In this document: positions 7,818 to 16,285 of the stretch, one piece after another
Layout: each line of letters starts with the position of its first letter
Position numbering within the stretch: position 1 is the stretch's first letter
The notes under the pieces: model-generated
Told to the model about the DNA's origin: nothing
The model's input: only the letters and a program-made list of their open reading frames with translations
The model's database searches: none
Position numbers and translations under genes: made by a program
Source of the DNA: LMUY01 sp964245075
Lineage (GTDB): Bacteria; Pseudomonadota; Alphaproteobacteria; Acetobacterales; Acetobacteraceae
Assembly: GCA_964245075.1 (NCBI GenBank)
Contig: CAXTLC010000012.1
Coordinates: forward strand, 1 to 64,000
Direction: 5' to 3'
DNA: 64,000 bases

Positions 7818-8440
7818 CCCGCGACTACATCCGCGACGGCGCCGCCATCTACGCGCGCTCCTTCGCCATCATCCGCGCCGAGGCGGACCTGTCAGGCTTC
7901 TCGGCGGACGAGGCGCGGGTCGCCGTCCGCATCGTCCACGCGGCGGGTGACGTCGCCGTGGCCCCGGCGCTCCGTTTCTCCCCGGCCTTCACGGACGCCG
8001 CCCGCGCCGCCCTGCGCGCCGGCGCCCCCATCCTGTGCGACGCCAAGATGGTCGCGCACGGCATCACCCGCGCCCGCCTGCCCGCCGGCAACGAGGTGGT
8101 CTGCACGCTGGACGACCCCGGCACCGCCGCCCACGCCCGCCGCATCGGCAACACCCGCTCGGCGGCGGCGCTCGAACTGTGGCGGGAGCGGCTTGGCGGC
8201 GCGGTGGTGGCGATCGGCAACGCGCCGACCGCCCTGTTCCACCTGCTGGACATGCTGGACGCCGGCGCCCCCGTCCCGGCGGCGGTCATCGGCCTGCCTG
8301 TCGGCTTCGTCGGCGCCGCGGAATCCAAGGACGCGCTGTGGCAGCACGGCCGGGCGCCCTGCTTGGTGCTGCCGGGCCGCCGCGGCGGCAGCGCCATGGC
8401 GGTGGCCGCGGTCAACGCCCTGGCCAGCGACGCCGAATGA
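7814..8440 (+). CDS. cobH: Precorrin-8X methylmutase CobH
   Basis: CobH (208 aa) migrates the C11 methyl to C12, converting precorrin-8X to hydrogenobyrinic acid. Family signatures are IYARSFAIIRAEADL near the N-terminus, VRIVHAAGD with the catalytic His, ILCDAKMVAHGI, GNAPTALFHLLDML and VIGLPVGFVGAAESKDAL. The GTG start overlaps the cobG stop (GTGA), and the end overlaps the cobI ATG (ATGA), as expected for a tightly coupled operon. Confidence 0.96.
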   Translation: MTRDYIRDGAAIYARSFAIIRAEADLSGFSADEARVAVRIVHAAGDVAVAPALRFSPAFTDAARAALRAGAPILCDAKMVAHGITRARLPAGNEVVCTLDDPGTAAHARRIGNTRSAAALELWRERLGGAVVAIGNAPTALFHLLDMLDAGAPVPAAVIGLPVGFVGAAESKDALWQHGRAPCLVLPGRRGGSAMAVAAVNALASDAE

Positions 8441-9162
8441 CCGGAACGCTCTACAGCGTCGGCGTCGGCCCCGGCGACCCGGAGCTGCTGACCTTGAAGG
8501 CCGCCCGCATCCTGGGCGCGGCCCCCGCGCACGCCTTCTTCGCCAAGCGCGGCCGTCCGAGCCACGCCCATGCCATCGCCGCCAGCCATTTGCGGCCGGG
8601 CGCGGAGCTGCTGCGGTTCGAGTACCCGTTCACGACGGAGATCGCGGTCACCGACCCGCGCTACGCCCCGGGGATGGCCGCGTTCTACCGCGCCGCCGCC
8701 GCCAGCATGGCCAGCCGCCTGGATGCGGGCGTGTCCGTGGCGCTGCTGTGCGAGGGGGACCCATTCTTCTACGGTTCCGCCATGTACGTGTTCGATCATC
8801 TCCGCACGCGCTACCCCCACGAAGTCGTCCCCGGGGTGACGGGGATGTCCGGCGCCTGGGCGCGGGCGGACATGCCGATGACGCACGGGGACGACATCCT
8901 CACGGTGCTGCCCGGCACGCTGCCGGCGGCCACCCTGCTCGCCCGGCTGCGGGACACGGACGCCGCGGTGATCATGAAGGTGGGCCGCAACCTGCCCAAG
9001 ATCCGCGCGGCGCTGGCGGAAGCGGGGCGGGCCGGGCACGCCCTGTACGTCGAGCGCGGCACCATGCCGGACGAACGCATCGCGCCGCTCGAAAGCGTGC
9101 CGGACGGGCCGGCGCCGTACTTCTCCCTCGTGCTCGTGCCCGGCCGGCAGCGTCCCCGGTGA
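8437..9162 (+). CDS. cobI: Precorrin-2 C20-methyltransferase CobI
   Basis: CobI (241 aa) is a class III SAM methyltransferase that methylates C20 of precorrin-2. It shows the tetrapyrrole-methylase opening YSVGVGPGDPELLTLKAARI, the LLCEGDPFFYGSAMYV motif, the VVPGVTGMSGAWARADMP loop that contacts SAM, and a C-terminal YVERGTMPDERI segment. Coupled by ATGA to cobH and by GTGA to cobJ. Confidence 0.96.
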   Translation: MTGTLYSVGVGPGDPELLTLKAARILGAAPAHAFFAKRGRPSHAHAIAASHLRPGAELLRFEYPFTTEIAVTDPRYAPGMAAFYRAAAASMASRLDAGVSVALLCEGDPFFYGSAMYVFDHLRTRYPHEVVPGVTGMSGAWARADMPMTHGDDILTVLPGTLPAATLLARLRDTDAAVIMKVGRNLPKIRAALAEAGRAGHALYVERGTMPDERIAPLESVPDGPAPYFSLVLVPGRQRPR

Positions 9163-9893
9163 GCGGGTGGCTCCGCGTGGTCGGCCTCGGCCCCGGTGAC
9201 CCGGCGCTGCTTCCTCCCGCCGCCGCGGACGTGCTGGCGGACGCGACGGACCTGGTCGGCTACGGCCCCTACCTCGGCCGCGTGCCTTGCCGCCCAGGAC
9301 AAGCGCGCCACCCTTCGGACAACCGGGTGGAGCTGGACCGCGCCCGCCATGCCCTGGCACTCGCCGCATCCGGGCGCCGGGTCGCCGTCGTGTCCGGCGG
9401 GGACCCGGGCGTGTTCGGCATGGCGGCGGCGGTGTTCGAGGCGGTGGAGGCGGACGCGGCCTTCGCCGCGCTGGACATCGCGGTGGTGCCGGGCATCTCC
9501 GCCCTGCTGGCCGCCGCGGCGAGGCTCGGCGCGCCGCTGGGGCATGATTTCTGCGCCATCTCCTTGTCGGACAACCTCAAGCCCTGGCCGACCGTGCTGG
9601 ACCGGCTGCGCGCGGCGGCCGGCGCCGGGTTCGTGCTGGCGCTGTACAACCCGCTGTCCCGCGCCCGGCCCTGGCAGCTCGGCGCCGCCTTCGACGCCCT
9701 GCGCGCCGTGCTGCCCGGCGCCACCGCGGTGGCCTTCGCCACGGCCGTCAGCCGGCCCGGCGAGCGGGTCGACACCACCACCCTGGCGGATGCCGACCCA
9801 GCGCGGGCCGACATGCGGACGCTGGTGCTGGTCGGTTCCGCGGCCACGCGCCGGGTGGGGCGATGGCTCTACACGCCCCGCAGCGCGGCCTGA
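9159..9893 (+). CDS. cobJ: Precorrin-3B C17-methyltransferase CobJ
   Basis: CobJ (244 aa) methylates C17 and drives ring contraction of precorrin-3B to precorrin-4. Signatures are VVGLGPGDPALLPPAA, LVGYGPYLGRV, VVSGGDPGVFGMAAAVFE, the substrate loop GHDFCAISLSDNLKPW, and ALYNPLSRARPWQL. The GTG start overlaps the cobI stop. The last 25 bp overlap the 3' end of cobK on the opposite strand, so the rightward transcript is antisense to cobK if it continues into cobL. Confidence 0.96.
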   Translation: MSGWLRVVGLGPGDPALLPPAAADVLADATDLVGYGPYLGRVPCRPGQARHPSDNRVELDRARHALALAASGRRVAVVSGGDPGVFGMAAAVFEAVEADAAFAALDIAVVPGISALLAAAARLGAPLGHDFCAISLSDNLKPWPTVLDRLRAAAGAGFVLALYNPLSRARPWQLGAAFDALRAVLPGATAVAFATAVSRPGERVDTTTLADADPARADMRTLVLVGSAATRRVGRWLYTPRSAA

Positions 9894-10621
9894 GCGTGCA
9901 GCCAGGCGAGCGCCCCGGCCGCGTCCGGCACCACTGGTCCCCCGAACAAGCCCCCGGGCAGCCCCTCGGGCGGCAACGGCCGGGCGACCATCACCACCCG
10001 CACGCCCAGCCCGCGCGCCGCCGCGAGCTTGCCCGCGACGGCCGAGCCGCCGGAGTTCTTGGTCACCAGCGTGTCGATCCCGTGCGCCACCATCAGCGCG
10101 CGGTCATCCGCTTCCGTGAACGGCCCGCGTGCGGCCAGCAGCACCGCGCCGGGCGGCGCATCGTCCGGCGGGTCCACGCTGCGGACCAGGTAGCGGTGCG
10201 GCCCGCGGAACAGCGCCAGATCGCCCTGCCCGACGGTCAGGAACACTCGGCGCGGCCTTCCGCCGAGTGCCGCGGGGGCGTCCGCCACGCGCGGCACGAC
10301 CGTCCAGCGATCGCCGGGCTGCGGGGTCCAGGCCGGCCGCAGCACCACGACGCGCGGCACGGGGGCGTGCGCGGCGTTGGCCTTCATGCGGACGGCGAAC
10401 GGATGCGTGGCGTCGATCAACGCCGCGATCCCCTCGTCCCGGACGTAGGCCGCCAGCCCCGCCGCCCCGCCGAAGCCGCCGACGCGCCACGGGATCGGCG
10501 GGGCCGCCGGCGCCCGCGTGCGCCCGGCCAGCGACAGCACGGGCTGGAACCGTGCATCCCCGGCCAGCGCGCGGGCGATGGCGGTGGCCTCGGTGGTCCC
10601 GCCCAGGATCAGAACGCGCAT
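9869..10621 (-). CDS. cobK: Precorrin-6A reductase CobK
   Basis: CobK (250 aa) reduces precorrin-6A to precorrin-6B with NADPH. The N-terminal Rossmann motif ILGGTTEATAIARAL, the IDATHPFAVRMKANA segment, FLTVGQGDLALF, and LVTKNSGGSAVAGKLAAAR are diagnostic. It is on the minus strand inside an otherwise rightward series: its end overlaps cobJ by 25 bp and its start lies 14 bp from the cobL start. Any promoter must therefore sit within cobL or in the 14-bp gap. Confidence 0.95.
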   Translation of the reverse strand: MRVLILGGTTEATAIARALAGDARFQPVLSLAGRTRAPAAPPIPWRVGGFGGAAGLAAYVRDEGIAALIDATHPFAVRMKANAAHAPVPRVVVLRPAWTPQPGDRWTVVPRVADAPAALGGRPRRVFLTVGQGDLALFRGPHRYLVRSVDPPDDAPPGAVLLAARGPFTEADDRALMVAHGIDTLVTKNSGGSAVAGKLAAARGLGVRVVMVARPLPPEGLPGGLFGGPVVPDAAGALAWLHAQAALRGV

Positions 10622-10635
10622 GCGGCCGTTGTGGC

Positions 10636-11832
10636 ATGACCGGCCGCTGGCTCGCCATCGTGGGCATCGGCGAGGACGGCCATCTGCCGCCCGCCGCCCG
10701 TGCCGCCGTCGAGCGCGCGGCGCTGGTGGTGGGCGGGCGCCGCCACCTGGGGCTGGCGGACGGCGCGATCCGCGGCGAGCGCCTGCCTTGGCCGAGCCCG
10801 CTGGAGGCCGCCTTCCCCGCCATCCTCGCCCGGCGCGGGCAGCCGGTCGCCGTGCTCGCCTCGGGGGACCCGTTCTGCTTCGGCATCGGCGCCACCCTGG
10901 CCGGGCTGGTGCCCGCGACGGAGATGGACGTCCATCCCGCGCCGTCCGCCTTCGCGCTGGCCCGGGCGCGGCTGGGCTGGGCGGCAGCCGACGTGGCCGA
11001 GCTGTCGGCCTGCGGCCGTCCGCTCGCCGCCACCGTCCCCCACTTGCAGCCTGGCGCACGGCTGCTCGTGCTGTCCGCCGATGCGGAAACCCCCGCCGCC
11101 CTCGCCGCCCTGCTGCGGGACCGGGGGCTCGGCGCGTCGGCGCTGACCGTGCTGGAAGCGATGGGCGGCGCGGCCGAGCGCATTCGCCACGCCACCGCGG
11201 ACGGGTTCGACCTGGCCGGCATCCACGCGCTGAACACGGTGGCCATCGCCGTCGCCGGCCCGGTCGCGCAGCACCTCGCCACCGGCCTGCCGGACGCGCT
11301 GTTCGCCCATGACGGCCAGCTCACCCGGCGGGAGATGCGGGCAGTCACCCTGTCCACCCTGGCGCCGCGGCGGGGCGAGATGCTGTGGGACGTGGGCGGC
11401 GGCGCCGGGTCGATCGGGATCGAGTGGATGCTGCGCCACCCGCACAACCGCGCCGTGTCGATCGAGCCCGACCCGGCCCGCGCCGCCCGCATCCGCCGCA
11501 ACGCCGAGGCGCTGGGCGTGCCGTCCCTTCACGTCGTGGAAGGCGCCGCGCCGGCTGCGCTGGCCGGCCTGCCGGCGCCGGACGCGGTGTTCCTGGGCGG
11601 CGGGGCGCACCGGCCCGGCGCCATCGACGCCGCCTGGGCCGCGCTGCCGCCGGACGGGCGCATCGTGGCCAACGCGGTGACAGTGGAGACGGAGGCCGCG
11701 CTGCTGGCCGCCCGCGAACGCTTCGGCGGCACCTTGCTGCGGGTGTCGCTGGAACGGCTGGACATGGTCGGCCCCCTGCACGCGTTCCGCCCGGCGATGA
11801 CGGTGACGCAATGGTCGGCGACCCGGCCGTGA
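10636..11832 (+). CDS. cobL: Precorrin-6Y C5,15-methyltransferase (decarboxylating) CobL
   Basis: CobL (398 aa) is the fused CbiE-CbiT enzyme that methylates C5 and C15 and decarboxylates the C12 acetate. The N-terminal tetrapyrrole methylase half starts LAIVGIGEDGHLPPAAR and contains VLASGDPFCFGIGATL. The C-terminal Rossmann methyltransferase half begins around residue 215 (LTRREMRAVTLSTLAPRRGE) with motif I WDVGGGAGSIGIEWM at about 251. It starts 14 bp from the divergent cobK and overlaps cobE by 22 bp. Confidence 0.96.
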   Translation: MTGRWLAIVGIGEDGHLPPAARAAVERAALVVGGRRHLGLADGAIRGERLPWPSPLEAAFPAILARRGQPVAVLASGDPFCFGIGATLAGLVPATEMDVHPAPSAFALARARLGWAAADVAELSACGRPLAATVPHLQPGARLLVLSADAETPAALAALLRDRGLGASALTVLEAMGGAAERIRHATADGFDLAGIHALNTVAIAVAGPVAQHLATGLPDALFAHDGQLTRREMRAVTLSTLAPRRGEMLWDVGGGAGSIGIEWMLRHPHNRAVSIEPDPARAARIRRNAEALGVPSLHVVEGAAPAALAGLPAPDAVFLGGGAHRPGAIDAAWAALPPDGRIVANAVTVETEAALLAARERFGGTLLRVSLERLDMVGPLHAFRPAMTVTQWSATRP

Positions 11833-12173
11833 TCGTGGCCGGGATCGGCTGCCGCCGGGGCTGTCCCGCGGCGGAGATCGTGGCGCTGGTCCGGCAGTCC
11901 GGCGGGGCGGGCGCGCTCGCGGCGCCGGACTGGAAGCGGGAGGAGGCCGGGCTGCTGGAAGCGGCGCGCATCCTGGAACTGCCGCTGCGCTTCGTGGACG
12001 ACGCGGCCCTGCGGGCGGTGGGGGCGCTGTGCCCGACCCGCTCGGCGGTGGCGGCGAGGGTGACCGGGCACGCGTCGGTCGCGGAAGCGGCGGCGTTGGC
12101 CGGGGGCGGCACGCTGCTGCGGGCGCGCGTGGCCAATGGCTGGGCGACGTGCGCGGTCGCGAGGCACCCATGA
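11811..12173 (+). CDS. cobE: Cobalamin biosynthesis protein CobE
   Basis: CobE (120 aa) matches the C-terminal domain of CbiG (cobalamin synthesis G, C-terminus). It begins VIVAGIGCRRGCPAAEIVALV, contains APDWKREEAGLLEAARIL and ends ARVANGWATCAVARH. Its role in the aerobic pathway is not well defined; a link to the acetaldehyde-releasing step or to C1 methylation has been discussed for the family. It overlaps cobL by 22 bp and the cobM ATG by 4 nt. Confidence 0.92.
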   Translation: MVGDPAVIVAGIGCRRGCPAAEIVALVRQSGGAGALAAPDWKREEAGLLEAARILELPLRFVDDAALRAVGALCPTRSAVAARVTGHASVAEAAALAGGGTLLRARVANGWATCAVARHP

Positions 12174-12910
12174 CCGTCCATTTCATCGGCGCCGGCCCGG
12201 GCGCGGCCGACCTCATCACCCTGCGGGGCGCACGCCTGCTCAACACCTGCCCCGTCTGCCTCTACGCCGGCTCCATCGTCCCGCCGGAGCTGCTTGCCCA
12301 CTGCGCCCCCGGCGCCCGCCTGATCGACACCGCGCCGCTCGACCTCGACGCGATCGAGCGCGAGTACGTCGCCGCCCACGCCGCCGGGCAGGATGTGGCC
12401 CGGCTGCACTCCGGCGACCTTTCGCTCTACAGCGCCCTCGCCGAACAGCTTCGCCGGCTCGGCCGCCGCGGCATCCCTTACACGCTCACGCCGGGCGTCC
12501 CCGCCTTTGCCGCCGCCGCCGCGGTGCTCGGGCGCGAACTGACGGTCCCCGGCGTGGCGCAAACCGTGGTGCTCACCCGGCTGCCCGGCCGCGCTTCCGC
12601 CATGCCGCCTGGCGAGCAGCTCGCCGCCTACGCGGAAACCGGGGCCACCCTCGCCATCCATCTCGCCGCCGCGTTGCTGCCGGACGCGTTGGCCACCCTG
12701 CTGCCCCGCTACGGCGCGGACTGCCCCGCCGCGCTGGTGGTGCGCGCGACCTGGCCGGATGAGCGGGTGATACGCGGAACGCTCGGCAGCCTCGACGCCA
12801 CGGGCGTGGAGCGCACCGCCCTGTTGCTGGTTGGCCCGGCGCTCGGGGCGACTGGCTTCGGCGAAAGCGCGCTGTACAGCCCCGACTACCGCCGGCGCTA
12901 CCGGCCGTGA
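12170..12910 (+). CDS. cobM: Precorrin-4 C11-methyltransferase CobM
   Basis: CobM (246 aa) methylates C11 of precorrin-4. Landmarks are FIGAGPGAADLITLRGARLL, CLYAGSIVPPELL, VARLHSGDLSLYSALAEQL, YTLTPGVPAFAAAAAVLGREL and GATLAIHLAA. The start ATG overlaps the cobE stop. The last 13 bp overlap the 3' end of cbiD on the other strand. Confidence 0.96.
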   Translation: MTVHFIGAGPGAADLITLRGARLLNTCPVCLYAGSIVPPELLAHCAPGARLIDTAPLDLDAIEREYVAAHAAGQDVARLHSGDLSLYSALAEQLRRLGRRGIPYTLTPGVPAFAAAAAVLGRELTVPGVAQTVVLTRLPGRASAMPPGEQLAAYAETGATLAIHLAAALLPDALATLLPRYGADCPAALVVRATWPDERVIRGTLGSLDATGVERTALLLVGPALGATGFGESALYSPDYRRRYRP

Positions 12911-13923
12911 CTGCCCACCAGCCGTCCCTCGCGGTCGAACACCGCCACGTCCAGCGCCACCGGCGCGCCGTCCAGCGCGGCGGCGGCAGTGCGCCAGGCG
13001 TCGCGGGCCACGGCGTCACCCAGCGCGGGGGCGATGGCGAACGCTTCCGCCACCGTGTTGGCGGCGGCGACGCCGGGCACGCCGGCCAGGGCGGCGAGGT
13101 CCGCCATGTCCACGCTGCCCCGCTTGCTGTGCAGGTCCAGCCGTCCCTGCGCCAGCTTGGCCATCTTCGCCACGCCCCCCGCGACCGTCAGCCGCGGGAC
13201 CGGGTGCCGGCGCAGGTAGCGCAGCAGGCCGCCGACGAAATCGCCCATCTCGATCAGCGCGATCTCCGGCAGGCGGTGCAGGGCGGCCACCGCGGCCTCG
13301 CTGGTGCTGCCGGTGGCGCCGGCGACGTGGCCAAGCCCGGCCGCACGCGCCACGTCGATGCCGCGGTGGATGGTGTCGATCCAGGCGGCGCAGGAATACG
13401 GCACCACGATGCCCGTCGTGCCCAGGATGGACAGCCCGCCCACGATCCCGAGCCGGCCGTTCAGCGTGCGCTCCGCCAGCCGGGCGCCGTCCGCCACGCC
13501 GATCTCGACATCCAGGTCGGCGGTCCCGACCTCGGCCAGCGCGTCGCGCACCATCTGGCGCGGCACCGGGTTGATGGCGGGCTCGCCGGGCGGAACCGGC
13601 AGGCCGGCGCGGGTAACGGTGCCGACGCCAGGTCCGGCGCGGAACACCACGCCCGGGCCGCCTGGCGCCACGCGGACGCGGATCAGCGCGCCGTGGGTGA
13701 CGTCCGGGTCGTCGCCGGCGTCCTTGACGATTCCCGCTTGGGCCGCGCCGGGCTCCAGCCGCCATTCCGCCAGCGCGAACGCCGCCCGGCCGCCGCGGGG
13801 CAGCGGGATCTCCACCGGGTCAGGGAAGGCGCCGGTGCGCAGCGCGGTGAAGGCCGCCTTTGCCGCCGCCGCCGCGCAGGCGCCGGTCGTCCAGCCGCGC
13901 CGCAGGGTCGTGCCGTTCTCCAC
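12898..13923 (-). CDS. cbiD: Cobalt-precorrin-5B / precorrin-5 C1-methyltransferase CbiD
   Basis: CbiD (341 aa) methylates C1 of the corrin ring. It opens LRRGWTTGACAAAAAKAAF, the strongly conserved family N-terminus, and carries VKDAGDDPDVTHGALI, NPVPRQMV, GGLSILGTTGIVVPYSCAAW and LAQGRLDLHSKRGSVDM. CbiD is the anaerobic-type enzyme; here it sits among aerobic-type genes in place of cobF. It starts at GTG (13921-13923). It is antisense within the rightward series, overlapping cobM by 13 bp and lying 14 bp from the cobB start, the same geometry as cobK. Confidence 0.95.
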   Translation of the reverse strand: MENGTTLRRGWTTGACAAAAAKAAFTALRTGAFPDPVEIPLPRGGRAAFALAEWRLEPGAAQAGIVKDAGDDPDVTHGALIRVRVAPGGPGVVFRAGPGVGTVTRAGLPVPPGEPAINPVPRQMVRDALAEVGTADLDVEIGVADGARLAERTLNGRLGIVGGLSILGTTGIVVPYSCAAWIDTIHRGIDVARAAGLGHVAGATGSTSEAAVAALHRLPEIALIEMGDFVGGLLRYLRRHPVPRLTVAGGVAKMAKLAQGRLDLHSKRGSVDMADLAALAGVPGVAAANTVAEAFAIAPALGDAVARDAWRTAAAALDGAPVALDVAVFDREGRLVGSHGR

Positions 13924-13937
13924 GGGCGCAGGATAGC

Positions 13938-15293
13938 ATGACCGGCTGGCTGGTGGCCGCCCCGCGGTCGGGCAGCGGCAAGACCACGGTGACGCTGGGC
14001 CTGGTCGCGGCGCTGCGCCGGCGCGGGGTGGCCGTGCGGACGGCCAAGGCAGGACCCGACTACATCGACCCGGCCTTCCACGCCGCCGCTTCCGGGGCGC
14101 CCGGCGTGAACCTGGACAGTTGGGCCATGCCGCCCCCTATGCTGGACCGCCTGTTCGCGGAAGCCAGCGCGGGCGGCGACCTGCTCGTGGTGGAGGGCGC
14201 GATGGGCCTGTTCGACGGCGTCGCCGGCCCGCCCGGCCGCACCGGCAGCGCTGCGGACCTCGCGGCGCGGTGGGGCTTGCCGGTGCTGCTGGTGCTCGAC
14301 GTGTCCGGCCAAGCGCAGACCGCGGCGGCCGTGGCGCACGGGTTGGCAAGCTTCGATCCGGCGGTGCGGGTCGGCGGCGTGGTGCTCAACCGGGTCGGCA
14401 GCGCCAAGCACCGCCGCGCCGTGGAGACCGCGATGCGGCTGCCCGTGCTGGGCGCCATTCCGCGGGACGCGGCCCTCGCGTTGCCGGAGCGGCACCTGGG
14501 GCTGGTGGGGGCGGGCGAGCATCCCGCGCTCCCGGCGCACCTGGAGCAACTGGCGGACATGGCGGAGCGCTGCATGGATTTGGATGCGCTGCTGCGGGGA
14601 CCCTCCCCTCCACTGGCCTTCCACGGGCCTGCGCCCGCGGAACCTTGGCCAATTCCGCCCAATCCTTCCCCAGCGGGAGGAGGCTCCTTTCTTCCTCCCG
14701 CTCCGGGTGAGGGCCTGGCGCCGCCCGGCCAACGCATCGCCATCGCACGGGACGCCGCGTTCTCCTTCGCCTACCCGCACGTTCTCGCCGCCTGGCGCGC
14801 GTCCGGCGCGGAACTGCTGCCGTTCTCCCCCCTGGCCGACGAGGCTCCGCCTGCGCAGGCCGATTGCTGCTGGCTCCCCGGCGGATATCCGGAGCTGCAC
14901 GCCCCGGCCCTCGCCGCCGCCTTGCGGTTCCGCGCCGGGCTGCACCGCTTCGCCGCCACCCGCCCGGTGCATGGCGAGTGCGGCGGCTACATGGCGCTCG
15001 GCAAGGCATTGACGGCGGCCGACGGGACCACCCACGCCATGGCCGGGCTGCTGGACCACGCCACCAGCTTCGCCCGGCGGTCCCTCCATCTCGGCTACCG
15101 CCGCGCGACCCTGCCCGGCGGCGGCGTGCTGCGCGGACACGAGTTTCATTACGCAACCGTTTCAGATACGGGAACGGACGTTCCCTACGCGCAGGTCGAG
15201 GACGCCGGTGGCGAGCCGCTCGGCCCGGCCGGAGGACGCCGCGGCACCGTCACCGGCTCGTTCTTTCACGCCATCGCACCCGAGCTGCCATGA
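13938..15293 (+). CDS. cobB: Hydrogenobyrinic acid a,c-diamide synthase CobB, with in-frame repeat insertion
   Basis: CobB (451 aa) amidates the a and c side chains of hydrogenobyrinic acid using glutamine and ATP. The N-terminal synthetase domain has the P-loop APRSGSGKTTV (8-18) and AKAGPDYIDPAFH. The C-terminal class-I-like amidotransferase domain has LPGGYPELHA and the nucleophile region HGECGGYMALG. Between the domains (about residues 221-262) lies a Pro/Gly-rich stretch that reads as an in-frame palindromic element. It starts 14 bp from divergent cbiD and its stop overlaps the cobT ATG. Confidence 0.95.
   Translation: MTGWLVAAPRSGSGKTTVTLGLVAALRRRGVAVRTAKAGPDYIDPAFHAAASGAPGVNLDSWAMPPPMLDRLFAEASAGGDLLVVEGAMGLFDGVAGPPGRTGSAADLAARWGLPVLLVLDVSGQAQTAAAVAHGLASFDPAVRVGGVVLNRVGSAKHRRAVETAMRLPVLGAIPRDAALALPERHLGLVGAGEHPALPAHLEQLADMAERCMDLDALLRGPSPPLAFHGPAPAEPWPIPPNPSPAGGGSFLPPAPGEGLAPPGQRIAIARDAAFSFAYPHVLAAWRASGAELLPFSPLADEAPPAQADCCWLPGGYPELHAPALAAALRFRAGLHRFAATRPVHGECGGYMALGKALTAADGTTHAMAGLLDHATSFARRSLHLGYRRATLPGGGVLRGHEFHYATVSDTGTDVPYAQVEDAGGEPLGPAGGRRGTVTGSFFHAIAPELP
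14600..14720 (+). repeat. GC-rich palindromic repeat inserted in cobB
   Basis: An approximately 120-bp stretch in the interdomain linker of cobB contains the perfect inverted repeat GCGGGAGGA (14673-14681) / TCCTCCCGC (14693-14701). It ends with GGGTGAGGG (14705-14713), the same nine bases and frame (reading GEG) as the end of the cobG element. The translation (PNPSPAGGGSFLPPAPGEG) is typical of translated palindromic repeats. Outer limits are approximate. Confidence 0.6.
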
Positions 15294-16285
15294 CCCTCGA
15301 CGAGATCGCCGTCGCCCTTTCCGTCTTGCCGGACGGCGACGCCGCCGCCGCCGCCGCCGCCCTTGCCCGGCAGGACGCGCTGACCAAGCCGCCCGGCAGC
15401 CTGGGCAGGCTGGAAGCCATCGTCGCCTGGCTCGCCCGCTGGCAAGGGCGCGCGGTGCCGCGGCTCGATCGCGTGGACATCGTGGTGTTCGCCGGCAACC
15501 ACGGCGTCGTGGCGCGGGGCGTATCGCCCTACCCGGCGGCGGTCACGGCGCAGATGGTCGCGAACTTCGCCGCGGGGGGCGCCGCGATCAACCAGCTCGC
15601 GCGAGGAGCCGGCGCGCGGCTCCGGGTGATCCCGCTGCATCTGGACCAGCCCACCGCCGACATGGTGGACGGCCCGGCCATGGCCCCGGACGAGTTCGCC
15701 GCCGCGTTCGCCGCCGGGCATGCCGCGGTGGCGGACGGCGCCGACCTGCTGTGCCTGGGCGAGATGGGCATCGGCAACACCACGGCCGCCGCCGCGCTCT
15801 GCACCGCCCTGTTCGGCGGGGAAGACTGGACCGGGCGCGGCACCGGCGTGGACGAGGCCGGGTTGGCGCGCAAGCGGGCCGTCGTCCGCGCCGCCGCCGC
15901 GCGCCACGCGGGAAAGGCGCCGCTGGACGCGCTGCGCTGCCTGGGCGGACGGGAGATGGCGGCGATCGCGGGCGCGGTCCTGGCCGCCCGGCAGCGCGGG
16001 GTGCCGGTGCTGCTGGACGGCTTCGTCTGCACCGCCGCCGCCGCCTCGCTCGCCCTCGCGGCGCCGGGCGCGCTCGATGGCTGCCTGGCGGCGCACGTGT
16101 CCGCGGAAGCGGCGCACCGCCGGTTGCTGGCGGCGCTGGACCTGCCCCCCCTGCTGGATCTCGGGATGCGGCTGGGCGAAGGGTCGGGCGCCGCGCTCGC
16201 CGTGCCGCTGCTGCGGGCGGCGCTGGCCTGCCATACCGGCATGGCGACCTTCGCCGAGGCTGCGGTGGCCGGTCCCGCGCCGTGA
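15290..16285 (+). CDS. cobT: Nicotinate-nucleotide--dimethylbenzimidazole phosphoribosyltransferase
   Basis: CobT of the Salmonella naming (331 aa) makes alpha-ribazole phosphate for the lower ligand. Family features are LTKPPGSLGRLE, VVFAGNHGVVARGVSPYP, the LCLGEMGIGNTTAAAAL loop, TGRGTGVDEAGLARK, and the C-terminal LGMRLGEGSGAALAVPLL with the catalytic Glu at about 297. The first residues are alanine-rich. ATG overlaps the cobB stop; the stop overlaps the cobS GTG. Confidence 0.96.
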   Translation: MTLDEIAVALSVLPDGDAAAAAAALARQDALTKPPGSLGRLEAIVAWLARWQGRAVPRLDRVDIVVFAGNHGVVARGVSPYPAAVTAQMVANFAAGGAAINQLARGAGARLRVIPLHLDQPTADMVDGPAMAPDEFAAAFAAGHAAVADGADLLCLGEMGIGNTTAAAALCTALFGGEDWTGRGTGVDEAGLARKRAVVRAAAARHAGKAPLDALRCLGGREMAAIAGAVLAARQRGVPVLLDGFVCTAAAASLALAAPGALDGCLAAHVSAEAAHRRLLAALDLPPLLDLGMRLGEGSGAALAVPLLRAALACHTGMATFAEAAVAGPAP

